Shown here: positions 10,453 through 16,052 of the stretch, in pieces | How positions within the stretch are numbered: position 1 is the stretch's first letter | Layout: every line of letters begins with the position of its first letter | Assembly: GCA_027596945.1 (NCBI GenBank) | Contig: JADGJH010000555.1 | Coordinates: forward strand, 1 to 16,052 | DNA from: Physocladia obscura | Taxonomy: Eukaryota > Chytridiomycota > Chytridiomycetes > Chytridiales > Chytriomycetaceae | Length of the DNA stretch: 16,052 nucleotides | Direction: 5' to 3' | The notes under the pieces: generated by a model | Database searches by the model: none | Seen by the model: the letters and a program-made list of their open reading frames with translations, nothing else | What the model was told of the DNA's origin: nothing | Translations under genes and position numbers: made by a program

Positions 10453-11597
10453 TTATTGTTGCTCATAGTGCAAGGCAAGTATCTCCTCCGAGAAGGCACC
10501 AAAAGTTTTCCCAGCGCCGAGATCAAACTCCGAGTCTGGCTGTAAAAAGCAAGCAAAGGTGCTTCTTGCTACATTTGAACGACTACTTCCTTTGACCAAA
10601 TGCGGAGTGGCGCGCAAGAGGCCGTTGGACGCATAAGTCGCAGCCTCACCAATCTGAATGGCGACGCAGTCTTCGGGAATTGCGACGCGAACAAAGCGAG
10701 GTTCATCTTTCACGGATTGATCTTTCTTATTTCCCGCGTTCGTTAGGTTCTGGCTTTGTGTGTCACTCGGCAGCTGGATGTACAAGCCGCTTTTGTCGGC
10801 TGGGTCGAGAACAGAGGGGTCGGTGATTGCACGCGTTAGCACCGTAAGCATCGAGTGATCAAGATGCAGGCCGCACCACGCTGCAGCAACGGCATCACTC
10901 TCAGCCTCAGTCTGCGGAAAATAGTAAAGCAGTCGTCCCTTATGGCAGTTTGTTGGCGAGGACAAGGCACCGCTGAAGCTGGCCACGTCACTGCGGCCGA
11001 GCGTCTTTGCCTTCAAGTACGCGTCCAGACGACGCGCAAGCACAACGCCAATGTCTGCCATCGTGCGACCCAGACCCAAAAATGCATGCTCTAGCGACTC
11101 GCCGCCAAGCTGCTGCGCGGCTGGCCACACGTTCGGGTATCCGTAGCTCGGATATTTGGCCGTAAATTCGGCCGTCAGCTCAGACGGTGCGCGCGGATTG
11201 ATCTGCGCGTAATATGATCCTTTACCTGTGTCCGGTCCCGATTCCATAATTTCTTTGCCGTGGCTCCATCCGAACGAATAGTTGGATTGCGGATGCTCAA
11301 GGCTTGCCTTGACTTCTGCCGGCAAGGATGCGATGCGTGGAGCTAGTTCTAGAAGATGCTTACGTTGAGCATGATATACATGGTCTGAGGGAAGTTGGAT
11401 TGCTGTATATTAGGAATTTAATGGCTTGAATTAGAATATGGTTTGGCAGTGATTCTTGCTAGCTTCACCGAACTAGAGGATTTACCTATTATTCCGAGCG
11501 AATCTGGTGTTCCGAATGCGCTTTTGATGGCTTCAAATACTATAGCGTCATTTTCCCCAGCTTCCAACTCCCCAAGTGTAATTCTTGTTGCGCTCAT
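10453..11597 (-). CDS. 2-oxoglutarate/Fe(II)-dependent oxygenase, isopenicillin-N-synthase-like fold
   Basis: Minus-strand gene in two exons (11597-11486 and 11402-10453) with an 83-nt GT-AG intron, 353 aa. The N-terminal DIOX_N part includes YSFGWSHGKE and GSYYAQ followed by YPNVWP. The C-terminal double-stranded beta-helix carries the iron ligands His217 and Asp219 (CGLHLDHSMLT) and His305 (ATPHLVKG), and the 2OG-binding Arg317 in NVARSTFACFLQP. All catalytic positions are present, so it should be active: oxidation of an organic substrate coupled to 2OG decarboxylation. The substrate cannot be inferred. A hydrophilic loop of about 24 residues (residues ~250-272) looks inserted before FVRVAIPEDC. 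The start ATG at 11597 restores the N-terminal region; the long uninterrupted frame would otherwise begin mid-domain. It lies 90 bp downstream of SSZ1 on the same strand. No signal peptide or membrane segment is visible. Confidence 0.87.
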
Positions 11598-11687
11598 CTC
11601 TCAAAAAAAACAACTCAAAAAACACAGATTTTCGCATGTGAGTGGAATCACTTTCCCTATTTCGTTTCTTTCTTTTCTTTTTTTTTT

Positions 11688-13603
11688 TTAATGCTTGGCC
11701 TGAGTAACCTTCACCTTAAGCTGTTTTCCAACAGACCTCTCCTTTGCAACAACCTGCAAAACTTCATCCTTCTCAATGAGGAATGTAACATCAATCTTTG
11801 CCTCACCCACATTCAGCCCCTCAGGAAGATCATTGACAACAATCTCTGCCAACAAATGGTTGTTCTTGGCAATTTCATCTTCACCTTCATATACAGCCAA
11901 AAATACTTCCGTCTGTCCCTGGACAGAATTTGAAAACTCAACAGCTCTTCTTGCTGGAATCGGAGCTAGTCTTGGGATAATCTTTACAAATGATCCATTT
12001 GCTGCTTCAAGTCCCACAGAGTGCGCCAAATGCGGGAGCTCCACAACTTCCTTGTTGACTGACGCTTCTGCATAACTAACTCCCTCAGCCTCAACTTCCG
12101 CAATAATCCCACCCTGCTTCGCAGCGCCGTTTCCAATCGCCTCGTCAGGCTCTACATCCGTACGAATCACTGTCGTTTCTGGAAATATGTCACCGATTAG
12201 TGATTGCAAAGCTGGGATTCTCGTTGATCCTCCAACAAGCAAAACCTCATCAACCGCTTCCGGCGTGACACTCCCTTCTTTGAGAGCACGCTCAATGACT
12301 TCTTGGATCCGTTCAAAGAGCGGCTCTGCAAGATGCTCGAAACGTCCTCGGATAACCTGTCCATGAAAGTCGAGTCCTTCAAAAAACGAGTCGATACTGC
12401 AAGGTGCAGTGTCCTTTTGTGAAAGCATACGTTTCGTTTGTTCACACGCGTTTCTCGCCTTCGCTAATGCTCTACGATTGTTTCCAACGTCAAGCTTAGT
12501 TTTGCGCTTGAATTCCTCTTTGACGTATGAAACGAGAACTTCATCAAACTGGGATCCACCGATTTTGTAGTCGTCAAGAGAAGAAGCGATTGAGTAAAGG
12601 CCGTTGTTTGCGGAAACAAGAGTCGTGTTGAGCTGGTGTCCACCCAAATCAACAACGAGAACAAGGCGATCAGGCTTGGTACTTCCGAGACCGTTGATGG
12701 TTGCTGCGTGATCAAAAGCGAGGACGGCGGCAATAGGTTCGGCAATTGTGAAAACTTTGGCGAATCCAGCATCTTTGGCTGTTTGAATTAAGGCTGCCTT
12801 TGACTTTTCAGCAAAATGAGTCGGGACGGAAACAACGACACCGTTGACGCTCTTTCCCAAGAATGCTTGCGCCGTCTCCTTCAAGGACGCAAGGTATGCA
12901 GTGGTGACAGCGCTAACAGAAAGTTGTTTCGTGGTGGGATCTTCTGCATCTTCTGATTCGTATTCCTCAATCTCGTATGCAGGCTGATGGGCTGAATCCT
13001 CAACAATAGACATTGAAAGACTTGACAACTGGTGGTCTACTTCGGTACTGTCAAATCTATAACATTAAATTTTCGGGAGCGGTGAGTTGAGTTAGACATA
13101 CGATGGAAGGAAACAGAAAAGTCAATAAATTTGACACATCGCCAAATAAAAAATAAAAAAAGATGCATACGGCAATCCAAGCAAGTTTCTGAACTGTACA
13201 ATGGTGCCTTTTGGATTTGACATAGCCTGGGCCTTTGCTTGAGTTCCGCAAAGCTGAAAGGTAACGCACGGGTAAATAATAAGTAAGTTCATTGAAAAAA
13301 AAAAAAGCGTGCGAGGATGCGAAAATACCGTGTCATATCCGTTGTAAGCAACATACGAAGGAATAATTCGGTCGCCGTCTTCATTTGCGATGGTCTCGCC
13401 GCCTTTGTCCTGGCAAGAGTGTAAGTATATGATCACAAGATACCGCGGTGAGCACAGAGCACGCAATAGCAAATCAATGGCAATAATGACACGCGATGAA
13501 ACAGACCATCACGCACCTTGGAATTAACGATGGCGACGGAACTGTTGAGTGAGCCGAACGATATGCCGATAAAGACGTCTTCCTGCTTGGCGGCGGTTGA
13601 CAT
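11688..13603 (-). CDS. SSZ1: Ssz1-type atypical Hsp70, ribosome-associated complex subunit
   Basis: Four exons on the minus strand (13603-13517, 13409-13329, 13253-13171, 13056-11688) give 539 aa, matching yeast Ssz1 (538). Ssz1 pairs with the J-protein zuotin on ribosomes to stimulate the Ssb chaperone at the exit tunnel (family knowledge). The nucleotide-binding domain is recognisable (GISFGSLNSSVAIV; EDGDRIIPSYVAY; LCGTQAKAQAMSNPKGTIVQF; VVDLGG at 218-223; LLVGGSTRIP at 356-365) but altered. The canonical catalytic Lys of the DAKR motif is Arg78, and the second phosphate loop reads DLGGHQLNTT instead of DLGGGTFD. An acidic insert lies near residues 114-123. The substrate-binding domain is short and lacks the helical lid and EEVD tail. 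These are Ssz1 traits rather than decay. The start ATG sits in the normal position before the first beta strand. Confidence 0.93.
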
Positions 13604-13651
13604 TGACGAAAACTGGAAAGATGAAGGAAAAAAAAAACAAAAAAAAGAAAA
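13604..13651. promoter_or_regulatory. 48-bp divergent start region between SSZ1 and RPC31
   Basis: The two start codons face away from each other with only 48 bp between them. The gap is A-rich on the + strand (runs at 13628-13651) and has no TATA box. It can hold at most part of both 5' leaders, so the transcription starts probably lie inside it or overlap the neighbouring gene. On the minus strand it contains a pyrimidine tract ending CTTTCCAG 10 nt before the SSZ1 ATG. Confidence 0.55.
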
Positions 13652-14609
13652 ATGTCTCGTGGTGGTTTTCGAGGCGGCCGTGGCGGACGTGGCGGCGGAC
13701 GTGGCGGATTCGGACGCGGTGGTGCGCAGACGGGACTTGACATTGAAGGCCTGGACCTTTCGTTCCGCGACGTTCCGCTGTTTCCGGTGCACACAACCAA
13801 CCTACCACCCAACGAATCCAACTGTCCCTCTTCTCTAGGATATGGCCCTGCCTCCCATCTTTAAGAAAGTCACCGACGACGAACGCCATTTGCTTGATAT
13901 TGACAAAAAATGGATGTCTCAATTCAAAGACTCGCCGTTCCACCTCGAAATTCCTCCTGTTCGTGATGGTGCGGACTTAACAAAAAAGAAGACGTTGCCA
14001 AATGTCAATTCGATTCTCGATATATATATATATAAAATTTTTCGCAGATATTGAACGATACTCGGATAAATTCAAATCATGGGCGAGACCGAAAAACAAA
14101 TCGCTGATTTCCGTGAAAACTGGTACTTGCGCAAAAAGGAGAAATAACTATCGCAAGTTAATTTTTATTTCGGGTAGATTTGAAATATTTTCCAGACGAA
14201 CTGCATCAAGTAAAAGATCCCAGCAAAAAGCCATGTAATAAATTTTATGAGTATGACTATTACCTCAATGTATTTATGTGATTTTTCGTTCAAAATTGCA
14301 GCAACCGGCAGCGCAAAACCGGCCAAGGGAGACGTGAATCTTGAAAAAGTATTACGAGATGCGGAAAAAGACGAGCAGACTCAAAACAAGAGGGCAAAAA
14401 TAGGAGATAGCGAGGAGGACGAAGAAATTGACCCACATGATTATGATGAAGAGGATGAAGAAGATGATGACTATGTGAATAACTATTATGAGGACGATGA
14501 TGATGGAGCTGGGGGGGATGATTCAGATCACGGTTTGCCATCATTTTATATTTTGATCGATTTGTTGACACTTACTCTCATTCACAATTTCGCAGGAGAT
14601 TACTCTTAG
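13652..14609 (+). CDS. RPC31: DNA-directed RNA polymerase III subunit Rpc31/RPC7
   Basis: Six coding exons (13652-13786, 13839-13968, 14048-14122, 14178-14234, 14302-14532, 14596-14609) give 213 aa, near human RPC7 (223) and yeast Rpc31 (251). The order of motifs matches the family: a Gly/Arg-rich start (residues 1-24), VPLFPD, IERYSDKF, KYFPDELHQV (compare FPNELYNVM in yeast), a basic linker, then a long Asp/Glu tail with DDDYVNNYYEDDDD near the C-terminus. Rpc31 belongs to the Rpc82-Rpc34-Rpc31 subcomplex needed for Pol III initiation (family knowledge). The intron 14123-14177 was chosen because it joins VKT to DLKYFPDEL in frame; reading through gives an unrelated tail. The last coding exon is only 14 nt. 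It diverges from SSZ1. Confidence 0.9.
14019..14034 (+). repeat. (TA)n run in an RPC31 intron
   Basis: Short TA dinucleotide run close to the acceptor TTTTTCGCAG of intron 13969-14047. Confidence 0.95.
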
Positions 14610-14726
14610 ACAAAGCAAAGAAAGAAAAGTGGGTTTGTCAGCACAGTTGAAGCCATGTGCCAATAGTGCCACACGTAATACAATTTTTTGTGTTGAAAAT
14701 TCAGAGAAAGAGAGAATTGTTACGAG
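14610..14726 (+). other. Spacer between RPC31 and the SDR gene
   Basis: 117-bp region holding the RPC31 3' UTR and the SDR promoter or leader. A T-rich stretch ending AAAATTCAG lies at 14680-14703, 24 nt upstream of the SDR ATG, and resembles a 3' splice site. No other element is visible. Confidence 0.4.
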
Positions 14727-15726
14727 ATGGGCGGATACACGGTGACGGGCAAGATCGCATTCATAACGGGGGTCGGAGCCGGATTCGGCAGCGAGTTGGC
14801 GGTGCGGCTGGTAGCGAAGGGCGCGCGTGTGTTTGGCTGCGACATCAATGCCGCAAACGGCCAGCGTGTCGTTGACGCCATTGCCGCGCGCTTTGGCCCC
14901 GACGCCGCCGCCTTTGCCGTGTGCGACGTGTCCGATCTGGCAGACCTCGAGCGCGTATTCAAAGCCGCAGTCGCCCGCTTTGGCCGCGTCGACGTAATAA
15001 TCCTATAGCTAATCAAATCACAAATAACCATAAACGTGCGCTATAGATCGTCGTCAATAACGCCGGCATCGGTGAAACTTCACGATTTTCTGACGATCCG
15101 GACAGTAACTGGAAACTCGTCATGGATATTGACCTCTATGGTACAAGCTTGCCCAAAATTCGGTTCGAAAAAAAGTTAACAGATACTGCAAAAACAAACA
15201 ACAGCTGTCATTAAAGGAACGCATCTTGCTCTGAATCAAATGCGCACGCAAAATCCACCAGGTGGTGTCGTTGTTAATGTTGCATCTATGGCCGGTTTCT
15301 TGCCTGACCCAAATATGCCCGTCTATGTTGCTGCTAAGATGGGTGTTGTTGGTTTTACACGCAGTCTTGGCTGGAAAATTTTTAAGAATCAGAACGTACG
15401 TGTAAATGGCGTTGCCCCAACTTTTGCAATGACAAATATGGGTAAATTAGCGGCTCAGGATCCAGGTTTTGTTTTAGTTCTTTTCGAATTTTTTTTTCAG
15501 TGAATAACACGATTATCTTCAATATCAAGATTTGAAAAAGTACGTACAGGCTTCTTCAGTTCCTGTGTCGTTGGTTATCGACGCGTTTATGCGTGCCATT
15601 GAAGATGATACATTGGCAGGAGATATTGTGCGTATTACCGCGGAAAAGGGTATTGACGTGCTGCCAAAGAAAGATTTGACAACCGTCGCAGACAAAAACG
15701 CAGCAAAGGCAAAAGCAAAGATTTAA
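14727..15726 (+). CDS. Short-chain dehydrogenase/reductase (classical SDR, 15-PGDH-like), PTS1-like C-terminus
   Basis: Four exons (14727-14993, 15047-15140, 15205-15465, 15530-15726), 272 aa. It has a Rossmann fold with glycine motif TGVGAGFG (residues 14-21), Asp39 after the second strand (GCDIN), which favours NAD(H) over NADP(H), NNAG at 93-96, catalytic Ser148, Tyr161 and Lys165 (YVAAK), and VRVNGVAP. It should oxidise or reduce an alcohol/ketone pair; the substrate is unknown. The tetrad Asn found in most classical SDRs (the INL motif) is Asp118 here (DIDL). The C-terminus is Lys/Ala-rich and ends AKI, a variant peroxisomal signal. The acceptor at 15529 was chosen because the earlier TTTTCAG at 15500 leads to a stop. 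The first exon is clearly GC-richer than exons 3-4. It does not form an obvious pathway with its neighbours. Confidence 0.92.
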
Positions 15727-15753
15727 TTATAACACAGCTGTATTGTAAAATCG

Positions 15754-15759
15754 AATAAA
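15754..15759 (+). terminator. Poly(A) signal AATAAA of the SDR gene
   Basis: A canonical AATAAA hexamer lies 28 nt after the SDR stop codon, followed by a T/G-rich stretch (CGCTTGCTCATTTTATTTTTTG), which fits a cleavage and polyadenylation region. Confidence 0.65.
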
Positions 15760-15784
15760 TGCGCTTGCTCATTTTATTTTTTGA

Positions 15785-15996
15785 TCAATTAATTCCTGCA
15801 ATAATTGCATCAGTCATAATACTACATTCCAAACGACTTTTTGCAGAGCCACTCCGCCAGATTGATTCGCAGTGAAGCATTTCTTCTAACCTTTTCATGC
15901 TACTTGATACTTTGTTTCTCATTTCAACTGATATAAAATTCGTTGGTGCCTTGAAAATCGACACGAGTATTATTTTCGAGATTCCTTGAATACTTT
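15785..15996 (-). CDS. Possible last exon of an unidentified minus-strand gene (partial)
   Basis: On the minus strand a pyrimidine-rich tract, a TTAATTAC element and TTTATAG (ending at 15997) look like a 3' splice site. After it, starting in phase 1, 69 codons stay open to a TGA at 15787-15785. The peptide includes IFKAPTNFISVEMRNKV, KRLEEMLHCESIWRSGSAKS and a final IAGIN. I do not recognise a family, and a second frame ends in a plausible LAEWLCKKSFGM, so even the frame is uncertain. Upstream exons would lie beyond 16052. It would converge with the SDR gene with under 60 bp between stop codons. The stretch holds no other gene I can see. Confidence 0.33.
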
Positions 15997-16004
15997 CTAT
16001 AAAG

Positions 16005-16052
16005 TAATTAATAAGAATGAAAAAATAGAAGAAAAAAAAAAAGAAAAAAAAA
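16005..16052. repeat. A-rich terminal tract
   Basis: The window ends in A runs broken by single G residues, mirroring the T-run start. On the minus strand it serves as the pyrimidine tract of the proposed 3' splice site at 15997. Confidence 0.8.

Noticed and set aside
10855..11094. Plus-strand open frame inside the oxygenase gene
   Set aside because: It is antisense to the iron-binding core of the oxygenase and shows no protein motif.
13433..13943. Minus-strand frames running across the SSZ1-RPC31 gap into RPC31
   Set aside because: They are Pro- or His/Arg-rich complements of the RPC31 RGG repeat. The SSZ1 frame itself starts at 13603, where the Hsp70 fold begins.
1739..15726. A functional gene cluster or new multi-gene system
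   Set aside because: The genes are conserved housekeeping families of unrelated pathways plus two lone enzymes; close spacing appears to be general genome compaction.
1..16052. CRISPR arrays, transposons, viral genes, tRNA or rRNA genes
   Set aside because: No spaced direct repeats, transposase or polymerase motifs, tRNA cloverleaf with a T-loop GTTCRANNC, or rRNA core sequence was noticed. The only repeats are microsatellites and coding low complexity.

Overview
The window is nuclear DNA from a eukaryote with a compact, intron-rich genome, most likely an early-diverging fungus. The lineage call rests on family content: an Ssz1-type Hsp70 with fungal-looking motifs, an Rpc31 subunit with an RGG-rich N-terminus, and an Sds3-family corepressor. 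This was judged by eye; no search was run. No bacterial, viral or mobile-element gene was seen. The sequence begins in a poly-T tract and ends in a poly-A/G tract, so its edges may be assembly breaks.

Seven genes can be read through their splice sites, plus one possible 3' fragment. From left to right: (1) 33-1675 +, the 3' part of a USP36/Ubp16-type nucleolar deubiquitinase with an RGG tail; (2) 1739-7144 +, a complete Nup155/Nup170 inner-ring nucleoporin in 28 coding exons; (3) 7237-10276 +, an Sds3/BRMS1-family protein with a very long disordered N-terminus; (4) 10453-11597 -, an isopenicillin-N-synthase-like 2-oxoglutarate/Fe(II) oxygenase; (5) 11688-13603 -, Ssz1; (6) 13652-14609 +, RNA polymerase III subunit Rpc31/RPC7; (7) 14727-15726 +, a short-chain dehydrogenase with a PTS1-like C-terminus; (8) 15785-15996 -, a tentative last exon of an unidentified gene.

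Every exon set was assembled from GT-AG boundaries that keep the frame. The coding sums are exact multiples of three: NUP155 3762 nt, SDS3-like 2700, oxygenase 1062, SSZ1 1620, RPC31 642, SDR 819, visible part of USP 1446. Introns are mostly 42-120 nt and genes are 48-176 bp apart. Five genes are nuclear or translation housekeeping (nucleolar deubiquitination, nuclear pore, histone-deacetylase corepressor, ribosome-associated chaperone, Pol III). The two metabolic enzymes have no visible pathway link to them. SSZ1 and RPC31 diverge from start codons only 48 bp apart.

I found no convincing new biological system. The strongest unusual signal is a predicted 5-nt internal microexon in NUP155 (4067-4071), required by reading frame and by family length conservation. 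Lesser points are very degenerate 5' splice sites, acceptor-like motifs just upstream of several start codons, the RGG tail on the deubiquitinase, and an Asn-to-Asp change in the SDR catalytic tetrad.
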